The notes: generated by a model from the sequence alone, not told the origin. Counted from the first letter of the stretch, positions 35,045 to 44,306 are shown. The stretch is 64,000 nucleotides of DNA from Poseidonibacter antarcticus (GCF_003667345.1 NZ_RCWF01000002.1:248001-312000); one strand, 5' to 3'. Program-made: numbers and translations.

Positions 35045-35144
35045 TGGCGAGAAGGTGTAGGAATCGAACCTACCGCGGCTTACACACGTAAACCACCAAT
35101 CAGGGTTGAAACCTGTGGCGTCCACCAGGATCGCATACCCCCCA
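35045..35144 (-). tRNA. selC: Selenocysteine tRNA (anticodon UCA)
   Basis: About 100 bases, much longer than ordinary tRNAs. The anticodon loop TTTCAAC gives UCA, which reads UGA. The D stem is 6 bp (GCG-TCC/GGA-CGC with one bulged A), a selenocysteine tRNA hallmark. A long variable arm (GGTTTAC/GTAAGCC) and a T arm (GTAGG-TTCGATT-CCTAC) follow. The 8-bp acceptor is rich in G-U pairs and its first pair is U-C, so the exact 5' end is uncertain. CCA is encoded at 35047-35045. It is divergent from selA. Confidence 0.92.
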
Positions 35145-35201
35145 CTTGAGAATTTGAGTTTACATTATTTAGTTTTAAAAACATCTGAAAGAGTTAATTA
35201 T

Positions 35202-36548
35202 ATGAGTTTATTAAAAAGCATTCCAAAGGTTGATAGGTTTATCAACAACAAAGTGTTTAATGATTTTTCAAAATCTTTAATAACACAAATATCAAAAGAG
35301 TTAATCGCCAATTTAAGAGCTGATATTTTAGCAAACAAAATAGATACTATTGATGAGCAAAAACTTATTTATAATGTGATTTCAAAGTATAATTCTCTTC
35401 TTTCACCCTCTTTACAAAGTGTTATAAATGCAACTGGAATTATTGTTCATACAAATCTAGGGCGTTCTTTGATAAATGAAAAAAGTTTTAAAAAAGCTTT
35501 AAATATTGCAACATCATATAACAATCTTGAATACGATTTAGAAAAAGGCAAAAGGGGTGAGCGATATTCTCACATTGTTAAAACTCTTCAAGCTTTGACA
35601 GGTTGTGAAGATGCTATTGTTGTAAACAACAATGCAAGTGCTGTTTTCTTGGTATTAAATACTTTTTCAAAAGGCAAGGAAGCAGTTGTAAGTCGTGGTG
35701 AACTTGTTGAAATTGGCGGAAGTTTTAGAGTTCCTGATGTGATGGTTCAAAGTGGAGCTATTTTAAAAGAGATTGGAACTACAAATAAAACTCATTTAAA
35801 AGATTATGTAAATGCTGTAAATGAAAACACTTCAATGCTTATGAAAGTTCATAAATCAAACTATACTATTGAGGGTTTTACTTCTGAAGTTTCTTATGAA
35901 GATATTGTTAAAACTGCAAAAGAAAAAAACGTGATTGATTATTATGATATGGGAAGTGGTCATATAATTGACTTGCCTTATAATCTTGACCTTGCCGAGC
36001 CTTCTATTTTAAAAATAATGAAATACAATCCAAGTTTATTAAGCTTTTCAGGTGATAAACTATTAGGTTCTGTTCAAGCTGGTATTATCATTGGTAAAAA
36101 AGAGTTAATAGATAAGATTAAACAAAATCAACTTTTAAGAATGCTAAGAGTTGATAAGATTACACTAAGTATTTTAGAAGATACTCTTACTTCATATTTA
36201 GAAAATAAACTTGATGATATTCCTACTTTAAAAATGTTAAATACTCCTGTAGAAGAGTTAGAAAAAAGAGCTTTAACTTTAAAAAATTCAATAGATTCTA
36301 TTTGTGATTGCAGTATTATAAAAACTCAATCTTTAATAGGTGGAGGAACAACTCCAAATAAAAAGATTCCAACTATTGCTTTAAGTATTTCATACAAAGA
36401 TTACAAAGTAAATAAAATTGAGAAAATACTAAGAAATGAGAATCTAATCACAAGAATAGAAAATGAAAAAGTTTTAATCGACTTTAGAAGTATTCAAGAA
36501 AATGAAATAAAAAAAATTGAAGCTATAATCAAAAAGGTTTTTAACTAA
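35202..36548 (+). CDS. selA: Selenocysteine synthase (L-seryl-tRNA(Sec) selenium transferase)
   Basis: A 448-residue PLP enzyme that converts seryl-tRNA(Sec) to selenocysteyl-tRNA(Sec). I start at ATG 35202 (MSLLKSIPKVDRF), preceded by GAAAGAG. A longer open frame back to 35106 would read through the antisense of the tRNA gene and is not real. Family segments are VINATGIIVHTNLGRSLI, GKRGERYSH, VNNNASAVFL, VSRGELVEIGGSFRVPDVM, and the PLP-lysine loop LLSFSGDKLLGSVQAGI. It overlaps selB by one base. Confidence 0.95.
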   Translation: MSLLKSIPKVDRFINNKVFNDFSKSLITQISKELIANLRADILANKIDTIDEQKLIYNVISKYNSLLSPSLQSVINATGIIVHTNLGRSLINEKSFKKALNIATSYNNLEYDLEKGKRGERYSHIVKTLQALTGCEDAIVVNNNASAVFLVLNTFSKGKEAVVSRGELVEIGGSFRVPDVMVQSGAILKEIGTTNKTHLKDYVNAVNENTSMLMKVHKSNYTIEGFTSEVSYEDIVKTAKEKNVIDYYDMGSGHIIDLPYNLDLAEPSILKIMKYNPSLLSFSGDKLLGSVQAGIIIGKKELIDKIKQNQLLRMLRVDKITLSILEDTLTSYLENKLDDIPTLKMLNTPVEELEKRALTLKNSIDSICDCSIIKTQSLIGGGTTPNKKIPTIALSISYKDYKVNKIEKILRNENLITRIENEKVLIDFRSIQENEIKKIEAIIKKVFN

Positions 36549-38377
36549 TGGCAAATATAATCATAGGAACAGCAGGACATATTGACCATGGAAAAACTGC
36601 TCTAATCAAAGCCTTAAATGGTTATGAAGGTGATAGTACAAACGAGGAAAAACAAAGAGGTATTACTATTGATTTATCTTTTTCAAATCTTTCACGAGCG
36701 CAACAAAATATTGCTTTTATTGATGTTCCAGGACATGAAAAACTTGTAAAAAATATGATTGCAGGTGCTTTTGGATTTGATTATGTAATGTTGGTTGTTT
36801 CTGCTGTTGAAGGTATTATGCCTCAAACTATTGAGCATATTGAGATTATTAATTTACTTGGAATAAAAGATTTAATTTTAGTAATTACAAAAAGTGATTT
36901 AGTTAGTGCAGACGAACTAGAAAAAACAAAAGAAAAAACTCTTTCATTTTTAAATGACTTTGATTTTGATATTAAATTTGTACAAGAAGTTTCAATATAT
37001 AAACCCGAATCAATAGAAAAACTAAAAAACAACTTGTTTACGATTAAAAATTCTACAAAACAAGAAGAAAACTTCTTTAGATATTATGTAGATAGAGTTT
37101 TTTCACCAAAAGGAATTGGTACAGTTGTAACAGGAACAGTATTAGGGAAAAAGCTTGAGTTAAATGAAAAAGTATTTATTTGCCAAGCACAAAAAGAATC
37201 AAAAATAAAAAATATTCAAGTACATAATGAAAATACTCTTGAAGCAAATATTTCAAATAGAGCTGCTTTAAACTTACAAGGAATAAATAGTACAAATATA
37301 AAAAGAGGTGATTTAATCACAAAAAAAGGTCATATTAGAGGCTTTGATGAAATAGATATCTCTTTTAAGGCTTTAAAAGGAAAAAAAGTACATCACAATA
37401 AATCATATACTATATTTATTGGTGCAAAGAAATTTGAAGCTAAAATCTTATTATTTGATTCAACAGAGGAATTAGATAGTGGTTTTGCCACAATTAAAGC
37501 AGATGAAAACTTATTTACTATATTTGCAGAAAAACTAATCATTAGACAAGGAAATCAAACTATTTCAGGTGGAAAAGTTTTAAATCCAATTATTGATCCA
37601 ATGAAAAAGAATCAAAAGAAACAGTTATTAGAATCTTTAAATGAGAACAACTTTAAAGATGCATATTATCAACTTCTTCAAGCTCATAAAAAAGGATTAG
37701 GAATAATCTCTTCAGCTCAAAGATTTGCACTTTCTCATGAAGAAGCTATATCATTTGCTAAAGATTTAGAAAATGTATTTATTGATGAAAAAGAGCTTGT
37801 GGTTTATCCTATTGAAACAAAAGAATTAATCATAAATTCAATAAGAGATATTTATACTAAAAACAGTTATGCCCTACTTTCAAATGCATCAATTGGCTTA
37901 CGATTAAAATGGGCTAGTACTTCTTTTATTCAATTAGCACTTGATGATTTAGTAAATGAAGACTTTTTATCTAAGGATAATAATCTATATAAAAATGCAA
38001 ATATCAAAGAGGATTTTGCAAAGAATTTAGAAGATTCATTTTTAGCAAGATTAAAAGATGAAGATATTACACCAACTGCACCTTATAATATCTATGATGA
38101 ACTAGATTTAGATAGAAAATTAGGTGATGATATTTTAAAAGCTTTAACAGCAAAAAAACAAGTCGTTAGACTTCAGCATAATCTTTTTATTCACTCTGAA
38201 AGCTTAAATAATATTATTATAAAAATGAAAGAGATTATAAAAGAAGATGGTTTTATTCAAATTGCTAATTTTAAAGAAAAATTTCCAATGAGTAGAAAAT
38301 ATCTAGTAACTTATTTAGATTATCTTGATAATTTCTCAAATATTAAAAAAATCGAAAATAAAAGGGTATTTGTATAA
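36548..38377 (+). CDS. selB: Selenocysteine-specific elongation factor
   Basis: A 609-residue GTPase that brings Sec-tRNA to UGA codons marked by a SECIS hairpin. The G domain has GHIDHGKTALIKAL (G1), GITIDLSF (G2), DVPGHEKLVKNMIAG (G3) and TKSDL (G4). Beta-barrel domains follow (SPKGIGTVVTGTVLG), then winged-helix repeats in the last 200 residues that bind the SECIS RNA. Length is typical. Its one known client in this window is fdhA. Confidence 0.95.
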   Translation: MANIIIGTAGHIDHGKTALIKALNGYEGDSTNEEKQRGITIDLSFSNLSRAQQNIAFIDVPGHEKLVKNMIAGAFGFDYVMLVVSAVEGIMPQTIEHIEIINLLGIKDLILVITKSDLVSADELEKTKEKTLSFLNDFDFDIKFVQEVSIYKPESIEKLKNNLFTIKNSTKQEENFFRYYVDRVFSPKGIGTVVTGTVLGKKLELNEKVFICQAQKESKIKNIQVHNENTLEANISNRAALNLQGINSTNIKRGDLITKKGHIRGFDEIDISFKALKGKKVHHNKSYTIFIGAKKFEAKILLFDSTEELDSGFATIKADENLFTIFAEKLIIRQGNQTISGGKVLNPIIDPMKKNQKKQLLESLNENNFKDAYYQLLQAHKKGLGIISSAQRFALSHEEAISFAKDLENVFIDEKELVVYPIETKELIINSIRDIYTKNSYALLSNASIGLRLKWASTSFIQLALDDLVNEDFLSKDNNLYKNANIKEDFAKNLEDSFLARLKDEDITPTAPYNIYDELDLDRKLGDDILKALTAKKQVVRLQHNLFIHSESLNNIIIKMKEIIKEDGFIQIANFKEKFPMSRKYLVTYLDYLDNFSNIKKIENKRVFV

Positions 38378-38379
38378 TA

Positions 38380-40014
38380 ATGACATTAACTAAAGAGCAA
38401 GAAAATATAATAAATGCAAAAGAAGAGTCTTTTAAAATAAATGCCGTTGCAGGGAGTGGTAAAACTACTACTTTACTTGAATATGCAAAAAAAAACTCTC
38501 ATCTAAAGATTTTATATCTTGCATATAATAAATCACTACAAGTAAGCCTACAAAAAAAACTAAAAGAATATAATCTAAATCATATGAATGTGAGTACAAT
38601 TCACTCTTTGGCATATCAAAAAGTAAGTGCTTACCAATACAATTTAGCACACGATTTAAAAATTCAAGTAATAGAGCAACTATTAAATGGTTATGAGCAA
38701 ACTTTTAACAAAAGAACAAACTATTATCCTGTTGCTGAATATGTTGCTTTGATAAAAGATTTAGTAAATTTTTATTGTAATTCATCATTAATCGCACTTG
38801 ATCTGAAACTATTAGAATCATACAAAAAACACGGTGATTTAAGTGCAAAAGTTTTAGAACTATTAAATAAAGATGAGAAAAAAGCACTAAACCATTTAAA
38901 ACATATTTTATCTGCAATGAAAAATAAACTAATAGATGCTACTCACGATTTTTATTTAAAAATGTTTTATTTAAACAAAAAAGTCAGCACAAATCTTGGT
39001 TATGATTTAATACTTGTAGATGAAGCACAGGATATTTCAGATGTAATGATTGGAATTGTCGAAGCACAAAAATGTAGACGTATTTATGTTGGTGATTCTT
39101 TTCAACAAATCTACTCTTTTAGATACGCTATAAACGCTTTAAATAAAATAGAATTACCAGCTTATGAACTATCAAAAAGCTTTAGATTTAGTAATACTTA
39201 TGCAAAATATTTAGAGCAAAATTTAAACTCATTATATAAAAATAACAATGGCAAACTTCTAAAAATTTCAGGTCTTGATACGATTACCAATATTGGTGAA
39301 AAAGCAATTGATTATAAAAAACCTATTTGTGTTATTGCTCGTTCAACTTTTGGTCTTATTCAACAAATAGTTCACTTTATTCAAGATGATAAAAAAATAT
39401 ATTTTGAAGGTGGTTATGGTTCTTACTCATTTATGAATCAAACTGTTTATTCTATTTTTCATCTAAAAGAGAAAAAGAATGACAAAATAACAGTAGATGA
39501 AATAAAAGATTTTGAAACAATTCAAGAGTTAGAACAGTTTGCAAAAGATACAAAAAATCAAGATTATCTAAATATTATTAAGTTTATTAATACTTATGGC
39601 GATAATATATTTGAGATAAATAAAAAGATAAAATCACAAATAACAACAACAAAAGATGAAGCTGATTTAATTTTTACAACTACTCATAAATCAAAAGGTT
39701 TAGAGTATGATCAAGTTATTATGGCAGATGATTTTATTACAAAAAAAGAGTTATCAAATCCTAAAAATAAAGTTTCATTTTTAAAACTAAATGAAGAGCT
39801 AAATATCTATTATGTAGCAGCAACTAGGGTTAAAAGTGCCATTTATCCAGCTTCTTTAAACTTAGATTATGTTTACAAAGAAGGTGATGAAAATAACTTC
39901 TCAAAATCTACTTATACTAAATATTCAGGCAAAAAAACAAGTGGTAAAAAAATGAAACAAATGCAAGAAGAGTGGTTAAAGAAAAATAGAATAAATAAAG
40001 TGAATGCTTTCTAA
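38380..40014 (+). CDS. UvrD/PcrA-like superfamily 1 helicase, short form
   Basis: A 544-residue SF1 helicase. Motifs in order are a Q-motif LTKEQENIINA, Walker A NAVAGSGKTTTL (residues 20-31), LILVDEAQDISDV (Walker B), VGDSFQQIYSFR (motif III), THKSKGLEYDQVIMADDF (motif V) and YYVAATRVKSA (motif VI). It is shorter than UvrD or Rep (about 650-720 residues), mostly by loss of the 1B/2B inserts. A lysine-rich tail ends it. It begins 2 bases after selB, probably by simple proximity. The role is likely DNA repair or replication restart. Confidence 0.83.
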   Translation: MTLTKEQENIINAKEESFKINAVAGSGKTTTLLEYAKKNSHLKILYLAYNKSLQVSLQKKLKEYNLNHMNVSTIHSLAYQKVSAYQYNLAHDLKIQVIEQLLNGYEQTFNKRTNYYPVAEYVALIKDLVNFYCNSSLIALDLKLLESYKKHGDLSAKVLELLNKDEKKALNHLKHILSAMKNKLIDATHDFYLKMFYLNKKVSTNLGYDLILVDEAQDISDVMIGIVEAQKCRRIYVGDSFQQIYSFRYAINALNKIELPAYELSKSFRFSNTYAKYLEQNLNSLYKNNNGKLLKISGLDTITNIGEKAIDYKKPICVIARSTFGLIQQIVHFIQDDKKIYFEGGYGSYSFMNQTVYSIFHLKEKKNDKITVDEIKDFETIQELEQFAKDTKNQDYLNIIKFINTYGDNIFEINKKIKSQITTTKDEADLIFTTTHKSKGLEYDQVIMADDFITKKELSNPKNKVSFLKLNEELNIYYVAATRVKSAIYPASLNLDYVYKEGDENNFSKSTYTKYSGKKTSGKKMKQMQEEWLKKNRINKVNAF

Positions 40015-40037
40015 ATGTATGTAATTGGAATGAAAAA

Positions 40038-40994
40038 ATGAAAAAAATAGTTTTAATTATAAGTATTATTTCTTCTCTAATTATTGCTACAATATTTTAT
40101 ACTTCAAATAATACAGCAAAACTCACCTACTCTTTTTATCATTGGAAAAATAGTTTTAATGAAGTAAATATAAAAGAAAAACTTTATATAAAAGTACTTG
40201 AAGTAACATATTCAAATAAAATAGAACCCATACGTACAAGCTTTAAAACTAAGCCAAACGATGGTTTTGTACCAGTTGTTTATATTACAAATGAAGCTAT
40301 GAAAAATCTATCTTTTAAAGAGATTTCCAAAAGTATTCAAGATACATTAAAAGCACTAAACAATAAAAATTATAAATATAATGAGCTTCAAATAGACTGC
40401 GATTGGTCTGATTTGACTAGGTCTAATTATTTTGATTTATTAAAAGATTTAAAAAATAAACTAGCTATAAAATTAAGTGCAACAATACGACTTCATCAAG
40501 TAAAATACGCTAAAAGAACGGGTGTTCCTCCTGTTGATTATGGTTTATTGATGTACTATAATATGTCAACTATTACAAAACTTGAAACAAAAAATTCTAT
40601 TTTAGATAATAATATTGCTAGAAAATATCACTATAATTTTGATATTTATCCTTTGAAATTAAAACTAGCACTTCCTTTATATTCTCAAGCTATTTGGTTT
40701 AGAAAAAGTGTAGCTTTAGAAATAATCCAAGGAGCAAAAAAAGAAGATTTTTCTTCAAACTTTATAGAAATATCTCCTAATATTTATAAGTGTTTAGAAA
40801 GTGATTATTTCAAAGGACGATATGTTTACAAAGATGATATATTTAGATTTGAAGATTCAAAAGAAAAAGATATAAAGACAGCTTTAAGCGACTTTTTTAA
40901 AATTGCTTCAAATCGATTTAACGAAATTGTATTCTATACTTTTTCCTACAAAGATAAATACAATTTAACAAATTTACTTAAAGGTTACAAATGA
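40038..40994 (+). CDS. Hypothetical envelope protein, TIM-barrel-like
   Basis: A 318-residue protein anchored or exported by an N-terminal hydrophobic segment (IVLIISIISSLIIATIFY). The core LQIDCDWSDLTRSNYFDLL ... LSATIRLHQVKY ... VDYGLLMYYNMS reads like a glycosidase-type TIM barrel, with acidic residues at strand ends. This is reminiscent of DUF3142 proteins, though I am not certain. It overlaps the next gene by 4 bases, so the two form a unit. Confidence 0.6.
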   Translation: MKKIVLIISIISSLIIATIFYTSNNTAKLTYSFYHWKNSFNEVNIKEKLYIKVLEVTYSNKIEPIRTSFKTKPNDGFVPVVYITNEAMKNLSFKEISKSIQDTLKALNNKNYKYNELQIDCDWSDLTRSNYFDLLKDLKNKLAIKLSATIRLHQVKYAKRTGVPPVDYGLLMYYNMSTITKLETKNSILDNNIARKYHYNFDIYPLKLKLALPLYSQAIWFRKSVALEIIQGAKKEDFSSNFIEISPNIYKCLESDYFKGRYVYKDDIFRFEDSKEKDIKTALSDFFKIASNRFNEIVFYTFSYKDKYNLTNLLKGYK

Positions 40995-43129
40995 TTATAA
41001 AAATTTTATTATTTACACTGCTTTTAAAAATTGCCGTATTTTCATGTGCTGGTGGTTGGGACTATAGCAATAGATCATTTTTATTTCTTGAAGAAAGAGA
41101 ACTTCCTTTTTCAAATCAAAAAAGAAATTTAGATAGTGCTGCAGTTTATAATGATATTATTGATGATTATAAAAATAGAGCAAAACAAGCCAATTTAGAA
41201 GAGTGGCAAAAGCATTTAAAACAAAACTTAAGTCTTAAAACAATTGAGCAAATAGTTTACCAAAGAAAAAATATTTCACTTATAAAAGATGAAAATATAA
41301 AAGCGTATTTGAATTTTATTCAAAATCAAGAACAATACGTTGTAAATTATTATTACAGTAATCAAAAAGAACCAGAAATAAAAGAAGAAGTACTTATAAA
41401 TGAAGCTATAAAAAGAATAAACACGAATATCCCAGAATGGCTAAAACTTAGATACTTTTACTTAAGTTTACGATTAGCACATTATAAAGAGTTAAAACCT
41501 TTAGAAATATATAAAAAGTATAGCTATTTATTACAAACAAAAGAAAAAACAATCGTAAAAGATTGGATTCAAGGTATTTATGCAGGTGCGTTAATCAAAG
41601 ATAAAAAAATACAAAAAGGTGTTTATGAGTTCTCAAAATTACTAGATAAAGACAAAATAAACTGGCACTTAGCTTATTATAATTTCAACCATATACATAC
41701 AAAAGAACAGTGGAATACTCTTGTAAATATCCCTACTTCAAACTACGAAAAAGCAAGATTATATGCACTTAGAGCATTAAATAAAAATAGCAATATTATA
41801 GAAGAATTAAAAAATATATATAAAATTGATAAAAATTCTGTTTGGTTTGATTTTGTTCTATATAAAGCCCTTTTAAATTCACAGCATTTCTTTGATTTAG
41901 ATGATTATTATGTACGTAATTTTCCAACACAAGAGTTTATAAACTATCTTCAAACAATAAAAAAAGATGATATGTATACAATAAACTTATCTTTAGGATA
42001 TTTTAATTTGTATTCTAATAACTTGAAAAAAGCAAAAGAGATTGCTTCTGGGCTTCTACTTTCAAATGATAATCACGAAACACAAACATTTAATTATATT
42101 GTAAATTTAAATCAACTAAAAAGTATAAATATACAAATAGAAAATGATATTTATTCACAAATGACAAAATTAACAAATGATAAAGATCACACATCAAATG
42201 CAATACAAAACTATACTTTTGTAATACTAGAAAAATTATATAAAAAACAAAATGATACGTTTAAAGCCTTTTTGAGTGCAAATATCAACAACTTAAATAA
42301 CAGTTCTTTTACCTTAGAATCTTTAGATGAATTTAAACAATTTATCAATGTCAAAAGTAAATCAAAAATGGAAGAGTATTTTAAAGAAAAATATAAAGAA
42401 CAAGAAAAAATAAAAAAAATTGATAATAGTTTTAGCTTTGATGAAAGTCTAAAGAAAACCCAGATTAAACTTTTAATCAATAATCAAGAGTTTGATAAAG
42501 CCCGTAAAATAAAAAGTAATTATCTAAATGAATATATAAAATTCAATCCTTTTAATGTTTCAATTAGAGGAAATAATCGTTCAGGGGAAAAACAAACATA
42601 TACGATAAAAGAGTTTTTGGACAAAATAATACAAATACAAGAAGTATTAAAAAACACTCCAAATAGTGCAATTGACAACTATTTATATGCAAATGCCATC
42701 TATAATCTAAGTTATTTTGGGAACTCTAATATAATTACTACAGAATACAGAAGTGTTTATTCGTTTCATAATAAAGTATTGGAACTAAAAAAAGTAAATG
42801 ATTCTATAAAGTATTATGAAAAAGCATTAAAATATGCAAAAAATAAAGAGTTTAAAGCAAAAATCACATATATGCTAGCAAAATCAGAATTAGCACTTTT
42901 TGATATAAACTTTGCAAAAAAATCATCTTATAGTTATCCAAAAGAAATTACTTCTTATGAAGCACCTAGAACTTGGTCTTATACAAGAAATAAAACTTAT
43001 AATAAATATATAGATAACAATTATGGTAAATATTTTGATAAACTAAAAGATAAATATTCTAATACAAAGTATTATGATGAGATATTAAAAGAATGTGCAA
43101 ACTTAAAAACATACCAAAAAAGGAAGTAA
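40991..43129 (+). CDS. Large secreted helical-repeat protein, partner of the TIM-barrel-like protein
   Basis: A 712-residue protein with a short signal peptide ending in FSCAGGWDYSNRSFLF. The cysteine could be lipidated, but the lipobox is imperfect. The rest is almost wholly helical and rich in Lys, Asn and Tyr, with TPR-like stretches (VNDSIKYYEKALKYAKNKEF near residue 610 is the clearest). No enzyme motif is seen. It is coupled to the preceding gene by a 4-base overlap. I infer an envelope complex but cannot give a function. Confidence 0.6.
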   Translation: MIIKILLFTLLLKIAVFSCAGGWDYSNRSFLFLEERELPFSNQKRNLDSAAVYNDIIDDYKNRAKQANLEEWQKHLKQNLSLKTIEQIVYQRKNISLIKDENIKAYLNFIQNQEQYVVNYYYSNQKEPEIKEEVLINEAIKRINTNIPEWLKLRYFYLSLRLAHYKELKPLEIYKKYSYLLQTKEKTIVKDWIQGIYAGALIKDKKIQKGVYEFSKLLDKDKINWHLAYYNFNHIHTKEQWNTLVNIPTSNYEKARLYALRALNKNSNIIEELKNIYKIDKNSVWFDFVLYKALLNSQHFFDLDDYYVRNFPTQEFINYLQTIKKDDMYTINLSLGYFNLYSNNLKKAKEIASGLLLSNDNHETQTFNYIVNLNQLKSINIQIENDIYSQMTKLTNDKDHTSNAIQNYTFVILEKLYKKQNDTFKAFLSANINNLNNSSFTLESLDEFKQFINVKSKSKMEEYFKEKYKEQEKIKKIDNSFSFDESLKKTQIKLLINNQEFDKARKIKSNYLNEYIKFNPFNVSIRGNNRSGEKQTYTIKEFLDKIIQIQEVLKNTPNSAIDNYLYANAIYNLSYFGNSNIITTEYRSVYSFHNKVLELKKVNDSIKYYEKALKYAKNKEFKAKITYMLAKSELALFDINFAKKSSYSYPKEITSYEAPRTWSYTRNKTYNKYIDNNYGKYFDKLKDKYSNTKYYDEILKECANLKTYQKRK

Positions 43130-43195
43130 CACTAGTATAAGCAAACTATATACTAAGATTTGTTACTATCCCAAAAGAAATAAATAAGGAATTTT

Positions 43196-43942
43196 ATGCA
43201 ATATTTTGGAACAATTGAAACTAAATATGAAGAGATTTTTATTACATCTAGCTATATGTATTTTGGTGCAGAAGATGAAGTAATAACTCCTAAAGAATTA
43301 AAAGCGAAAATTAAATCAGCTAAAGAAAGAAAAAAAAACATAATAGGTACAGTTTTTTTATACAACCCTGTAGTAACTCCTGTAGGTTATGATTCAAATA
43401 ATTACTTACTAGATCAAAACTTTGATAGTTTTGGAGAAATGGTAGAATTAAAAGCAGAAACATATATCACAGTCTTTAAACAAGCTATGAGTGAACATTG
43501 TGCTGGTAAAATAGTAGAGATTAGAAACTTATTTAATCTAAATGAACAAAACATTGATGCTTCAACACTTTTAATGAAATTTAATGATGATTTAGAAATA
43601 TATAACTCAGCTCAAAATACAGAGTTTGAAAGAGAAATTATGTATTTGGATGCTGCAAACCTAATTCCTAGTGGAAAATTTGTATTTTTTGCATGGGGAG
43701 ATAAAATCAGTTCGAAAGAATTCCCATATATAAGTGAATATGCAAAAGTGATTTATGATAATACTGTTAAGCTTGGTAAAAAAGTTGCCTTTGTTTATAA
43801 AAGAGAAAAAACAGAACAAGGTTCTATTAAATATCTACAATTTTCAAACCCAGTTCAAAATCATAAAAACAAAAGAACTATTGCAAGTGCAATCAAAAAA
43901 TCATTTGAACAGTTCCCACCTGTAATCACACCCTATGAATAA
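43196..43942 (+). CDS. Hypothetical protein
   Basis: A 248-residue soluble protein that I do not recognise. It has a mixed alpha/beta composition with no signal peptide. Distinct segments are IGTVFLYNPVVTPVGYD, FVFFAWGDKISSKEFPYI and a C-terminal basic stretch (NHKNKRTIASAIKK). An AAGGAATTTT ribosome site precedes the ATG. It is followed by the tRNA cluster. Confidence 0.55.
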   Translation: MQYFGTIETKYEEIFITSSYMYFGAEDEVITPKELKAKIKSAKERKKNIIGTVFLYNPVVTPVGYDSNNYLLDQNFDSFGEMVELKAETYITVFKQAMSEHCAGKIVEIRNLFNLNEQNIDASTLLMKFNDDLEIYNSAQNTEFEREIMYLDAANLIPSGKFVFFAWGDKISSKEFPYISEYAKVIYDNTVKLGKKVAFVYKREKTEQGSIKYLQFSNPVQNHKNKRTIASAIKKSFEQFPPVITPYE

Positions 43943-43943
43943 T

Positions 43944-43964
43944 AAGTATTTTTTTTAAATACTT
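43944..43964 (+). terminator. Weak hairpin after the hypothetical gene
   Basis: AAGTATTT (43944-43951) pairs with AAATACTT (43957-43964) across a five-T loop, starting 2 bases after the stop codon. There is no clean T tract after it, so termination may be partial. Confidence 0.35.
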
Positions 43965-44004
43965 AAAAATTTCAATATTTTACATTATCTCTATTATAAT
44001 TTCA

Positions 44005-44033
44005 GTTATCTTTAAAGTAACTGGTATTATAAT
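44005..44033 (+). promoter_or_regulatory. Promoter of the four-tRNA operon
   Basis: A perfect TATAAT at 44028-44033 lies 18 bases before the first tRNA, inside the palindrome GGTATTATAATACC. The -35 region (GTTATC at 44005-44010) is poor, as is usual in this phylum. Confidence 0.65.
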
Positions 44034-44050
44034 ACCGCCACTTAAACGAT

Positions 44051-44125
44051 TGGGGTATCGCCAAGTGGTAAGGCACTAGCTTTTGGTGCTAGCATTCGAA
44101 GGTTCGAATCCTTCTACCCCATCCA
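44051..44125 (+). tRNA. trnQ: tRNA-Gln (anticodon UUG)
   Basis: A full cloverleaf. The acceptor TGGGGTA pairs with TACCCCA, the anticodon loop TTTTGGT gives UUG, the T loop is TTCGAAT, and CCA is encoded at the end. It is the first of four tRNAs in a row. Confidence 0.95.
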
Positions 44126-44140
44126 TCATTTGAGTATTTC

Positions 44141-44225
44141 GGGAAGGTTGGAGAGTGGTCAAATCCTGCGGATTGTAAATCCGCCGCCTACGGCTTCGAA
44201 GGTTCGAGTCCTTCTCTTCCCACCA
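44141..44225 (+). tRNA. trnY: tRNA-Tyr (anticodon GUA)
   Basis: A class II tRNA of 85 bases. The acceptor is GGGAAGG, the anticodon loop TTGTAAA gives GUA, and a long variable arm (CGCCTACGGCTTCG region) is present. The T loop is TTCGAGT and CCA is encoded. Confidence 0.95.
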
Positions 44226-44230
44226 CGTGT

Positions 44231-44306
44231 GGCGCGATAGCTCAGTCGGTAGAGCAAAGGATTGAAAATCCTTGTGTCGACAGTTCGATTCTGTCTCGAG
44301 CCACCA
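44231..44306 (+). tRNA. trnF: tRNA-Phe (anticodon GAA)
   Basis: A 76-base cloverleaf. The anticodon loop TTGAAAA gives GAA. The acceptor GGCGCGA pairs with TCGAGCC with one mismatch at the fourth pair. CCA is encoded. Confidence 0.94.

Noticed and set aside
35106-35201. A 32-residue N-terminal extension of SelA
   Set aside because: It would be read from the antisense of tRNA-Sec and has no ribosome site. ATG 35202 has one and matches SelA proteins.
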